Of a DNA stretch of 23,064 nt, positions 14,884 through 22,176 are shown one piece after another (position 1 is the first letter of the stretch; every line of letters starts with the position of its first letter). This DNA comes from UBA5760 sp964649385. Its GTDB lineage: Bacteria > Chloroflexota > Dehalococcoidia > Dehalococcoidales > UBA5760. The stretch covers positions 1 through 23,064 of the forward strand of contig CAZYRA010000011.1 of assembly GCA_964649385.1 (NCBI GenBank), given 5' to 3'. The position numbers and the translations under genes are program-made. Under the pieces are notes generated by a model. That model was given only the letters and a program-made list of their open reading frames with translations. It made no database searches and was not told the DNA's origin.

Positions 14884-16013
14884 CTTGCCCCTCTACTTCT
14901 GTAGAAGTAGAGGCGGTAGCCTCTGCCTTCTTCTTTCTCCCTACCGGCTTGGCCGGTTTCTCCTCCGCTTCCGCTGGAGCCGCCTCTACAACTGCTTCAG
15001 CCACTACCTCCGCCTTCTTTCTCCTTACCGGCTTGGCCGGTTTCTCCTCCGCTTCCGCTGGAGCCGCCTCTACAACTGCTNNNNNNNNNNNNNNNNNNNN
15101 NNNNNNNNNNNNNNNNNNNNNNNNNNNNNNNNNNNNNNNNNNNNNNNNNNNNNNNNNNNNNNNNNNNNNNNNNNNNNNNNTCAGCCACTACCTCCGCTTT
15201 TAACTCTGCAGACGGTACTATAGCCTCTCCTTCTAACTCCACAGAAGAGGGCTCTCCTACACCATCATCCCCCACCACTCCAGCCAATACCTCCCCCAAC
15301 GCTGTGGCAGCAGCAGATTCTACCTCGGCATCCACATCAGCTACCAGCGCAACAGGTACTTCTTTCTCAATTTCTTCCGCCTTGGTTTCAGGAAGAATAT
15401 CCCCCTTATATATCCAGACCTTTACCCCAATCCGACCGAGAGTAGTATGAGCCTCAGTAAATCCATAATCAATATCAGCCCGCATCTTATGTAAAGGCAC
15501 CTGCCCCTGGTGCATCACCTCACGACGGGCTATCTCAACACCACCTAACCGCCCCGAACAACTAATCCTGATTCCCCGGGCTCCGGCCTGAATGGTACGG
15601 AAAATCGCCTGCTTAATTGCCCTCCGGTAAGCAACCCGCCGCCCAATCTGCTCGGCTACCGCCATCGCCACTAAGTTGGCATCAAGCTCAGGCTGCCTGA
15701 TTTCCTGGATGTTAAGCTGAACCTTATTCCCAATAAGGCCCTCAAGGTATTGCCTCATTTCATCAACTCTCTGCCCACCTCGTCCAATGACGACACCCGG
15801 GCGAGCCGTATTAATAGTCACAACTACCTTGTCCCCCTGCCGGTCGGTCTCCACCAAGGAAACCCCAGCGTTGCTATACTTTGATTTGATAGCTTGCCTA
15901 ACTTGCAGGTCCTCCTGTAGAAACTCTACATAGTGCTTCCCTGAATACCACTTCGCCTGCCAGTCCTGTATAAAACCAATCCTAAAACCCCTTGGATGAA
16001 CCTTACGCCCCAC
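14870..16013 (-). CDS. rpsC: 30S ribosomal protein S3 with long repeat-bearing C-terminal tail; interrupted by an assembly gap
   Basis: The S3 core occupies residues 1 to about 211: MGRKVHPRGFRIGF, a KH domain with GRGG (77-80) and the C-domain ending at IYKGDILPE. S3 lines the mRNA entry tunnel. The start is GTG (16011-16013) with GAGGAGGAGG six bases upstream, inside the rplV end (11-nt overlap). A tail rich in Ala, Glu, Val, Pro and Lys follows. Joining the two sides of the N run directly keeps the frame and gives 347 residues, well above the 210-240 usual for S3; each further 84-bp repeat in the gap adds 28. The other register past the gap stops at 14997 and loses the tail, so I reject it. 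The true stop is TAA at 14870-14872. Confidence 0.95.
14890..14913. repeat. Perfect palindrome, 11-bp arms, at the rpsC/rplP junction
   Basis: CCTCTACTTCT and AGAAGTAGAGG are exact reverse complements separated by 2 bases. The element lies in the final codons of rpsC. On the mRNA its 3' arm contains the AGAGG that precedes the rplP ATG. A related sequence occurs at 22824-22842. Confidence 0.85.
14913..15080 (-). repeat. Tandem repeat, period 84 bp (28 codons), in rpsC
   Basis: Two adjacent units are visible, 15080-14997 and 14996-14913, both starting AGCAGTTGTAGAGGCGGCTC. They are identical over about the first 54 bases and then differ by substitutions and a 3-bp insertion. Each encodes AVVEAAPAEAEEKPAKPV followed by a basic RRKK or GRKKK patch. 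The 17 bases at 15181-15197, across the gap, match the end of a unit (14997-15013), so the array reaches or crosses the gap. Confidence 0.92.
15081..15180. other. Assembly gap of 100 N inside the rpsC repeat array
   Basis: Exactly 100 N. The bases on each side join precisely as the two halves of a repeat junction, and the frame is preserved with no missing bases. The true gap is therefore probably a whole number of 84-bp units, including zero; 100 would break the frame. Confidence 0.9.
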
Positions 16014-16353
16014 GTTTTTCCTCCTCCTCGGCAACGATAACTGTAATATGGCTAGAACGCTTAAGGATGGTAGCGGCCCGCCCCCGAGCGCGTGGACGAA
16101 ATCTCTTCATGGTCCGCCCTGCATCAACAAATATGCCGACAATCTTTAACTGCGGCGACATCTGGAAATTATTCTCAGCATTGAATGCCGCCGACCGTAC
16201 TGTCTTGGCAATAGCACGGGCCTTCGGCGTCGGGGCAAACTTAAGCACGGCCAATGCTTCGTCCACACTCTTACCCCGCACCACGTTTACCAGCGAGCGC
16301 AACTTACGAGGCGACACACGTACATTTTTAGCTACTGCTCTTACTTCCATCAC
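16003..16353 (-). CDS. rplV: 50S ribosomal protein L22
   Basis: A 115-116-residue L22 with VRVSPRKLRSLVNVVRGKSV and the C-terminal hairpin segment ending in RPRARGRAATILKRSSHITV, which lines the exit tunnel. Two adjacent in-frame starts exist: GTG 16351-16353, 8 nt after AGG, and ATG 16348-16350. The GTG has the better spacing, but the ATG cannot be excluded. It follows rpsS by 24 nt. Its last codons encode the strong rpsC binding site. Confidence 0.96.
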   Translation of the reverse strand: MMEVRAVAKNVRVSPRKLRSLVNVVRGKSVDEALAVLKFAPTPKARAIAKTVRSAAFNAENNFQMSPQLKIVGIFVDAGRTMKRFRPRARGRAATILKRSSHITVIVAEEEEKRGA

Positions 16354-16377
16354 ACACCATACCTAAACCTAAATAAC

Positions 16378-16668
16378 CTACTTCTTCCTTAGCTGAGTAG
16401 TTTTCTCCGCCCTGGCAACATGCCCCCTAAAGGTCCGGGTTGCGGCAAACTCACCCAGCTTATGCCCCACCATATTCTCAGTAATAAAGATGGGCACATG
16501 TCTCCGTCCATTATGCACCCCAATGGTAAGACCTACCATCGTAGGCAATATAGTAGATGAACGCGCCCAGGTCTTGATCACCGCCTTCTGACCGGAGCGG
16601 GTGAGCATCTCCACTTTCTTCATTAATTTAGCATTAACAGCAGGTCCCTTTTTGGTTGACCTTGACAT
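16378..16668 (-). CDS. rpsS: 30S ribosomal protein S19
   Basis: A 96-residue S19, beginning MSRSTKKGPAVNAKLMKKV and with IGVHNGRRHVPIFITENMVG and HKLGEFAATRTFRGH. It sits in the 30S head beside S13. ATG at 16666-16668, 20 nt after rplB. Confidence 0.97.
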   Translation of the reverse strand: MSRSTKKGPAVNAKLMKKVEMLTRSGQKAVIKTWARSSTILPTMVGLTIGVHNGRRHVPIFITENMVGHKLGEFAATRTFRGHVARAEKTTQLRKK

Positions 16669-16688
16669 CTTGCCCCACCTTTATTTGA

Positions 16689-17516
16689 CTATTTACCCCG
16701 GCGCTTAACAATCATCTTATCAGAAGCCTTCGATTTACGAGTCCTATAGCCCAGAGCCGGTTTGCCCCATGGCGTCTTAGGTCCAGGCATACCTATCGGC
16801 GACCTGCCCTCCCCACCACCATGAGGATGGTCATTCGGATTCATCGCAGAACCCCTAACCTGAGGACGCCGACCCAACCACCGTTTACGCCCTGCCTTAC
16901 CCAACTTAATACCCCTATGGTCAACATTACCCACCTGACCAATAGTAGCTATACAATCACCAAGCACACGCCTCACTTCACCGGAGGGCAACCGGATCAG
17001 AACATATTTATCCTCTTTTGCCATTAGCTGGGCACCAACTCCGGCACTACGCACTAACTGAGCACCCTTACCCTTCTGCATCTCAATATTATGCAACAAC
17101 GTACCGCTTGGCATCGATTTCATAGGCATGGTATTACCCGGCTTTATCTCGGAATCAGCACCAGACTTTACGATATCACCTACCTTAAGCTCTAAAGGAG
17201 CTACAATATAGCGCTTCTCACCATCGGCATAGTAGATAAGTGCAATATTAGCCGAGCGATTCGGATCATACTCAATAGCCGCCACCCTTCCAGGGACACC
17301 AATCTTATCACGCATAAAATCAATAATACGGAATCTCCGCTTAGCGCCCTGACCCCGATGTCGAACTGTTATTTTCCCCTGACTATTGCGTCCAGCCCGT
17401 TTCTTAAGCGGTAAGAGCAACGATTTCTCCGGCTTACTCTTGGTTATTTCTTCAAAAGTAGAGCCACTAGCACCCCGCCTACCGGGTGAGGTTGGACGAT
17501 ATACCTTTAGTGCCAC
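16689..17516 (-). CDS. rplB: 50S ribosomal protein L2
   Basis: A 275-residue L2, required for subunit association and for the peptidyl transferase centre. HRGQGAKRRFRIIDFMRDK, IEYDPNRSANIALIYYADGE and the conserved AMNPNDHPHGGGEGRSPIG with its key His are present. The start is GTG (17514-17516) behind AAAGGGGGAG. It lies 17 nt after rplW. Confidence 0.98.
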   Translation of the reverse strand: MALKVYRPTSPGRRGASGSTFEEITKSKPEKSLLLPLKKRAGRNSQGKITVRHRGQGAKRRFRIIDFMRDKIGVPGRVAAIEYDPNRSANIALIYYADGEKRYIVAPLELKVGDIVKSGADSEIKPGNTMPMKSMPSGTLLHNIEMQKGKGAQLVRSAGVGAQLMAKEDKYVLIRLPSGEVRRVLGDCIATIGQVGNVDHRGIKLGKAGRKRWLGRRPQVRGSAMNPNDHPHGGGEGRSPIGMPGPKTPWGKPALGYRTRKSKASDKMIVKRRGK

Positions 17517-17533
17517 TCAATCTCCCCCTTTTA

Positions 17534-17818
17534 TCAAACCCCTTCGAAGAACTGGATATTATCCCCTGGCTGAAGGGTGACTATCGCCTTTTTCCAGGAC
17601 CTAGTCAACACCTGACGCCTCCCCACTATCCGACTTTTACCACTAACCGAAATCATATTAACTGCGGTCACCTTAACCTTAAATGCCTTTTCCACGGCCT
17701 CTTTAACCTGTTGTTTGTTAGCACCACCAGCCACCTCAAAGGCATATTTGCCCAAGGCCTGAAGACTGGTATTCTTCTCAGTTATTAGCGGGCGGCACAA
17801 CACCTCGTAAGGATGCAC
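17534..17818 (-). CDS. rplW: 50S ribosomal protein L23
   Basis: A 94-residue L23, the docking site for trigger factor and SRP at the tunnel exit. It starts at GTG 17816-17818, giving MHPYEVLCRPLITEKNT, with AAGGAGG five bases upstream. The frame stays open to 17881, but the extra 21 residues lie inside rplD and have no L23 character. The start lies 41 nt before the rplD stop. Confidence 0.96.
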   Translation of the reverse strand: MHPYEVLCRPLITEKNTSLQALGKYAFEVAGGANKQQVKEAVEKAFKVKVTAVNMISVSGKSRIVGRRQVLTRSWKKAIVTLQPGDNIQFFEGV

Positions 17819-18461
17819 TGTTCCCTCCTTGCAACAACCGATTTCCCCATAACCGTTCTGCCTTGCGCACCGCAGACTCACTCATCAGAAGTACCCGATG
17901 GGAAAGGATATCAACTACATTAAGCAACTCAGCCGGCAGTGTTTTGACCGCAGGTAGATTACGGGCTGATTTAACGACATTACCCTCCGGCTCAGCAATA
18001 ACTATCAGGGTTGAAGAAGCTACCCCCAGAGCCGCCAGAACACGCGCCACTTCCTTAGTTTTAGGCTCATCAAATTCAAGCTTTTCTAAGATCTTCAGCT
18101 CGCCATCTCTGGCCCGCGTCGAAAGCATGCACCGTAGCGCCAATTGACGCATCTTTTTCGGCATTGCCTGCCGATAGCTCCTTGGCTTAGGCCCAAAAGT
18201 AACACCGCCCCCCCGGCGCACGGGCGACTTACAACTGCCGGCTCGAGCGGAACCGGTATGTTTCTGACGAAACAGCTTACGAGTAGAGCCGGAGACTTCA
18301 CCACGGGTCTTGGTGCAGGCTGTTCCCTGACGAGCATTTGCCTGCTGCCGTACCATTGCCTGATGCACCACCGCTTCATTAAACGGCACTGCGAAAACCA
18401 GGTCACTCACCTCAATATGTTTCACTACCTCACCAGCAAGGCTATAGACTGGAATCTGCAC
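17778..18461 (-). CDS. rplD: 50S ribosomal protein L4
   Basis: A 227-residue L4 when read from GTG 18459-18461 (MQIPVYSLAGEVV), which has GGAAG 7 nt upstream and lies 4 nt after rplC. An alternative GTG at 18477-18479 would add six residues. The extended loop GTACTKTRGEVSGSTRKLFR and SPVRRGGGVTFGPKPRSY reaches the exit tunnel. In E. coli L4 also represses the S10 operon. The C-terminus runs about 15-20 residues past the usual end and overlaps rplW by 41 nt. Confidence 0.94.
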   Translation of the reverse strand: MQIPVYSLAGEVVKHIEVSDLVFAVPFNEAVVHQAMVRQQANARQGTACTKTRGEVSGSTRKLFRQKHTGSARAGSCKSPVRRGGGVTFGPKPRSYRQAMPKKMRQLALRCMLSTRARDGELKILEKLEFDEPKTKEVARVLAALGVASSTLIVIAEPEGNVVKSARNLPAVKTLPAELLNVVDILSHRVLLMSESAVRKAERLWGNRLLQGGNSASLRGVVPPANN

Positions 18462-18465
18462 GGTC

Positions 18466-19089
18466 TTACTTCCTTCCACCTGACTTTCTTATTAACAACA
18501 GTCCATTATTAGCACCAGGCACCGCTCCCTTGATCAACAGCAGGTTACGGTCCGGGTCGGTCTGAAATACCTCCAGTTTGCGCACGGTAACCCGCTCATT
18601 CCCCATATGCCCGGCCATCCGCGTCCCCTTAAACACCCTACCTGGAGAGCTGCCAGCACCGATAGAACCCGGGTGACGGTGCCGGTCTGACTGTCCATGT
18701 GTTTTCGGTCCACCAGCAAAGCCATGCCGCTTCACGACACCGGCGAAGCCTTTACCCTTGGACACCCCAATAACATCCACCAGATCGCCCGCCTGAAACA
18801 GGCTGACATCAATCCTATCCCCCACCTGAACACCCTCAATATCGTCGGCCCTAAACTCTCGCAGGTACCTAAACTGCCCCAAATCCTTGAGGTGACCTCG
18901 CTGAGGGGAACTGAGCCGCTTCGCCTGACCAAATCCAATCTGAAGAGCGTCATACCCCTCCCTGGCTACCGTCTTAACCTGCACTACAGCACACGGACCG
19001 GCCTCAATAGCAGTTACTGCATCCACCTTCCCGTTGTCCCTAAATATCTGGGTCATACCCAGTTTCTTACCAATAATCCCTTGCGTCAT
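18466..19089 (-). CDS. rplC: 50S ribosomal protein L3
   Basis: A 207-residue L3, an early assembly initiator reaching the peptidyl transferase centre. It begins MTQGIIGKKLGMTQIF and has the core loop THGQSDRHRHPGSIGAGSSP; the Gln in HGQ is the residue methylated in E. coli. GHMGNERVTVRKLEV follows. ATG at 19087-19089, 34 nt after rpsJ. Confidence 0.98.
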   Translation of the reverse strand: MTQGIIGKKLGMTQIFRDNGKVDAVTAIEAGPCAVVQVKTVAREGYDALQIGFGQAKRLSSPQRGHLKDLGQFRYLREFRADDIEGVQVGDRIDVSLFQAGDLVDVIGVSKGKGFAGVVKRHGFAGGPKTHGQSDRHRHPGSIGAGSSPGRVFKGTRMAGHMGNERVTVRKLEVFQTDPDRNLLLIKGAVPGANNGLLLIRKSGGRK

Positions 19090-19123
19090 ATCTTAAGTCA
19101 TCCTAACTTAGTAGATACATCCT

Positions 19124-19432
19124 TTATAACCTGATATCTATATCAACTCCCGAGGGCAGGCTCAACTTAGCCAGAGCATCTATCGTCTTAGAGGTCGTCT
19201 CAATAATATCGATAAGGCGCTTATGAGTCCGAATCTCAAACTGCTCCTGGGAGTCCTTATCGGTAAAAGGCGAACGGATAACGCAGAATTTCTCAATACG
19301 GGTAGGCAACGGTATCGGCCCACTAACCACAGCCCCAGTCCGCTCTACCGCCTCGACTATCTGCAGAGCAGACAAGTCAAGTATCTTGTGGTCAAATCCC
19401 TTTAGCTTGATACGAATTTTTTGCTTGGGCAT
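19124..19432 (-). CDS. rpsJ: 30S ribosomal protein S10
   Basis: A 102-residue S10, also known as NusE for its role in transcription antitermination. KIRIKLKGFDHKILDLSA, SGPIPLPTRIEKFCVIRSPF and EQFEIRTHKRLIDI are family motifs. The usual HVNKDSREQ segment reads FTDKDSQEQ here. ATG (19430-19432) with GGGGTG about 8 nt upstream. The 104-nt gap before it is the longest inside the operon. Confidence 0.97.
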   Translation of the reverse strand: MPKQKIRIKLKGFDHKILDLSALQIVEAVERTGAVVSGPIPLPTRIEKFCVIRSPFTDKDSQEQFEIRTHKRLIDIIETTSKTIDALAKLSLPSGVDIDIRL

Positions 19433-19536
19433 AGAACAAACACCCCAGACTCTTTATTAACCTTATAAACCCACTTCACTAAACACAACCCCCCCACACT
19501 ATATATTGAGATTTTCACCCCGGGTCCGGCAGCAAC
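19433..19536 (-). other. fusA-rpsJ intergenic region (tuf absent)
   Basis: A 104-nt spacer at the position where tuf commonly sits. It holds a run of seven Gs (minus strand) and a weak promoter-like pair, TTGTGT with TATAAG after 15 bases, which I do not call a promoter. No hairpin with a T run was seen, so read-through from fusA to rpsJ is expected. Confidence 0.5.
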
Positions 19537-21618
19537 CTATTCCCTACCGGCTGCCTTAACCTTCTCCGCCAGTCCCGCCGGCAGCCTTTCATAGTGCTCA
19601 AACCTCATCGAATGGGTAGCCCTGCCCTGAGTCAATGACCTGATAGCAGAGGCATAACCAAACACCTCGGCCAGCGGTATCAAAGCACGAACAATACTCA
19701 CCTCATTATTTGTCTCTATCGCCTCAATACGCCCGCGCCTTGTGTTAATATCACCGATGATATCACCAAGAAACTCCTCGGGAGTGCTCACTTCAAGCTT
19801 CATAACCGGCTCAAGCAAGACAGGCTTGGCTCTACTGACACAATTCTTCAGCGCTATTGAGCCAGCCATCTTAAAGGCTATATCCGAAGAGTCCACCTCA
19901 TGATAACTACCATCATAAAGGGTTATCTTAATATCAACTATCGGGTAACCGGCAAACACTCCGGTTGCGACTGCCTCTTTAACTCCAGTCTCTACTGCAG
20001 AGATATACTGCCTGGGGATAACCCCACTCTTAATCTGGTCGACAAATTGAAAACCGCTGCCACATTCTCCCGGCTCAACCTCAAGGCAAGCGTGTCCATA
20101 CTGACCATGACCACCGCTCTGCCTGACAAACTTACCCTCAGCCTTAGCCGGTACGGTTATCGTTTCTTTATAAGCAACCCAGGGCCTTCCCACCTTGGCA
20201 CCAACCTTAAACTCGCTAAACAGCCTGCCTACAATAACCTCCAGGTGGAGCTCCCCCATACCCGAAATGACGGTCTGTCCCGTCTCATTGTTGTAGTCCA
20301 CCTTAAAAGTGGGGTCCTCCTCAGCCAGCTTGTTTAAGGCCTCTCCTATCCTGTCCTGATCAACCCGGCTCTTAGGCTCAATAGCAACCGAGACAACCGG
20401 CTCCGGGAAACGGATAGACTCAAGCAAAATCGGCTGCGAAGAATGGCACAGGGTATCCCCGGTAAAAGTATCCTTAAGGCCCAGAGTAGCCACAATAGAG
20501 CCGGTATCCGCCTCCTCTATTTCCTCACGACGGTTGGCATGCATCAGCAGCAATCGCCCGATACGTTCTTTCCTACCCCGGGTGGAATTAAACACCTGAA
20601 CTCCAGCCTTTACTCCACCAGAATAGACTCTCAAATAGACCAGCCTTCCCATAAAAGGATCGGTAACTACCTTAAAGGCAAGTGCGGAAAAAGGAGCATT
20701 ATCCTGGGCCGGACGGATAACTTCATTTCCATCCTTGATGCCAACAGCCCTTACCGGCGGCATATCCAGTGGAGAGGGAAGATAGTCCACCACAGCATCA
20801 AGCAGCAACTGGACACCCTTACTCCTCAGGGCACTGCCACAGAGAACAGGCACTCCCCGATTGACCAGGGTTACCTTTCTCAAGGCCAACTTTAACCCGG
20901 CAGGGGTAATCTCCTTCCCGTCAAGATAAGCCTCCATAATATGGTCATCAACCTCAGCCACTTTCTCGATTAGCTCCTTGCGAAACTGGCTACACCTTAC
21001 CTGTTCTGACTCGGGAACAGATATCTCCTCCGGTTCCGAATCAGGATTGCCATCAAAGCGCCATGCCTTATTTTCTACTATGTCAATAACACCCTCAAAC
21101 GATGACTCAGCACCTAAAGGCAACTGTAACACCAAGGGACTAGCTTTCAACCGCTGTTTAATCATAGACAAGACTCGACTAAAGTCAGCACCAACCCTAT
21201 CCATCTTATTTATAAAGCAGATTCTGGGTACATTATACCGGTCGGCCTGACGCCAGACCACCTCAGACTGGGCCTCAACCCCGGCGACACCATCAAAGAC
21301 TACCACCCCTCCATCGAGCACCCGGAGACTACGCTCAACTTCAGCGGTAAAATCAACATGACCAGGGGTATCAATAATATTAATACGATGCTCCCCCCAC
21401 GAGCAGGTAGTGGCTGCCGCCGTAATTGTAATGCCCCGCTCCCTCTCCTGCTCCATCCAATCCATTACAGCAGTCCCTTCGTGAACCTCACCAATTTTAT
21501 AGGTACGCCCGGTGTGGTACAGTATCCTTTCCGTAACGGTAGTCTTGCCAGCATCAATATGAGCAATAATAGCAATATTCCGTATACGTTCCAAAGGAAA
21601 ACTTCTCGGAACAACCAT
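19537..21618 (-). CDS. fusA: Translation elongation factor G
   Basis: A 693-residue translocase GTPase. The G motifs are AHIDAGKT (residues 19-26), RGITI (61-65), DTPGH (83-87) and NKMD (137-140). Domain IV has RQSGGHGQYGH, where His replaces the Arg usual in EF-G. The C-terminal FGYASAIRSLTQGRATHSM is typical. The frame is open to 21711, but ATG 21616-21618 has AAGG 8 nt upstream and gives the standard length and N-terminus. It lies 73 nt after rpsG. Confidence 0.97.
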   Translation of the reverse strand: MVVPRSFPLERIRNIAIIAHIDAGKTTVTERILYHTGRTYKIGEVHEGTAVMDWMEQERERGITITAAATTCSWGEHRINIIDTPGHVDFTAEVERSLRVLDGGVVVFDGVAGVEAQSEVVWRQADRYNVPRICFINKMDRVGADFSRVLSMIKQRLKASPLVLQLPLGAESSFEGVIDIVENKAWRFDGNPDSEPEEISVPESEQVRCSQFRKELIEKVAEVDDHIMEAYLDGKEITPAGLKLALRKVTLVNRGVPVLCGSALRSKGVQLLLDAVVDYLPSPLDMPPVRAVGIKDGNEVIRPAQDNAPFSALAFKVVTDPFMGRLVYLRVYSGGVKAGVQVFNSTRGRKERIGRLLLMHANRREEIEEADTGSIVATLGLKDTFTGDTLCHSSQPILLESIRFPEPVVSVAIEPKSRVDQDRIGEALNKLAEEDPTFKVDYNNETGQTVISGMGELHLEVIVGRLFSEFKVGAKVGRPWVAYKETITVPAKAEGKFVRQSGGHGQYGHACLEVEPGECGSGFQFVDQIKSGVIPRQYISAVETGVKEAVATGVFAGYPIVDIKITLYDGSYHEVDSSDIAFKMAGSIALKNCVSRAKPVLLEPVMKLEVSTPEEFLGDIIGDINTRRGRIEAIETNNEVSIVRALIPLAEVFGYASAIRSLTQGRATHSMRFEHYERLPAGLAEKVKAAGRE

Positions 21619-21691
21619 ATCCTCTACCTTACGCTTTACTGGTATTGAATTATCCACTAAAGTACTGGAACAACTAATGTTGATTACCCCC

Positions 21692-22162
21692 TCACCAACG
21701 ATAATGAGCAAAGGCCTTATTCGCCTCAGCCATCTTATGAGTATCCTCTCTTTTCTTGACGGTTACACCCTGTCCCCTGGCAGCATCACCAAGCTCGGAC
21801 GCCAACTTCTCCGCCATGGGCTTTCCTTTCCTGGCCCTAGTCGACTTTGCCAGCCAGCGCAAAGCCAGGGAAATCCCACGACCCGACCGCACCTCTATCG
21901 GCACCTGATAGGTAGCACCGCCAACCCGGCGTCCCTTAACCTCAAGCAGAGGAATGGTATTCTTCAGTGCCTGCTCCAAAATTGAGACCGGCTCTTTTGA
22001 CTCCTGCTGCTCCAGAATCTGCAGGGCACCATAGACAATCTTCTCCGCTTTACTCTTCTTGCCACTCAGCATTATCCGGTTAATCAATCTAGCTACATTG
22101 ACACTATTATACTTGGCATCTGGAACCATCTCTTTTTTGGTAACTCGGGCTCGCCTTGGCAT
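21692..22162 (-). CDS. rpsG: 30S ribosomal protein S7
   Basis: A 156-residue S7, which nucleates the 30S head and touches E-site tRNA. MPRRARVTKKEMVPDAKY, INRIMLSGKKSKAEKIVYGA and the C-terminal KREDTHKMAEANKAFAHYRW are conserved. ATG (22160-22162) with AAGGGGG upstream. In E. coli S7 represses the str operon by binding the rpsL-rpsG spacer; here that spacer is only 14 nt, so such a site would have to extend into the genes. Confidence 0.98.
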   Translation of the reverse strand: MPRRARVTKKEMVPDAKYNSVNVARLINRIMLSGKKSKAEKIVYGALQILEQQESKEPVSILEQALKNTIPLLEVKGRRVGGATYQVPIEVRSGRGISLALRWLAKSTRARKGKPMAEKLASELGDAARGQGVTVKKREDTHKMAEANKAFAHYRW

Positions 22163-22176
22163 ATTACCCCCTTAAA

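Noticed and set aside
14997..15080. S3 ending at 14997 in the register that reads straight through the 100 N
   Set aside because: The Gly/Ser-rich product is out of phase with the repeat-encoded Ala-Glu-Pro-Lys tail; the other register is open to a stop that overlaps rplP in the usual way.
14885..15223. Plus-strand frames with a repeated LAGFSSASAGAASTTA-like protein
   Set aside because: This is the antisense of the rpsC 84-bp repeats; the S3 frame on the minus strand explains the repeat, and the frame runs through N.
19433..19536. Internal promoter for the S10 group
   Set aside because: The best pair (TTGTGT, 15 bp, TATAAG) has a poor -35 and short spacing.
20443..20895. Plus-strand open frame of 150 codons opposite fusA
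   Set aside because: It lies entirely antisense to EF-G, and its composition shows no domain or signal.
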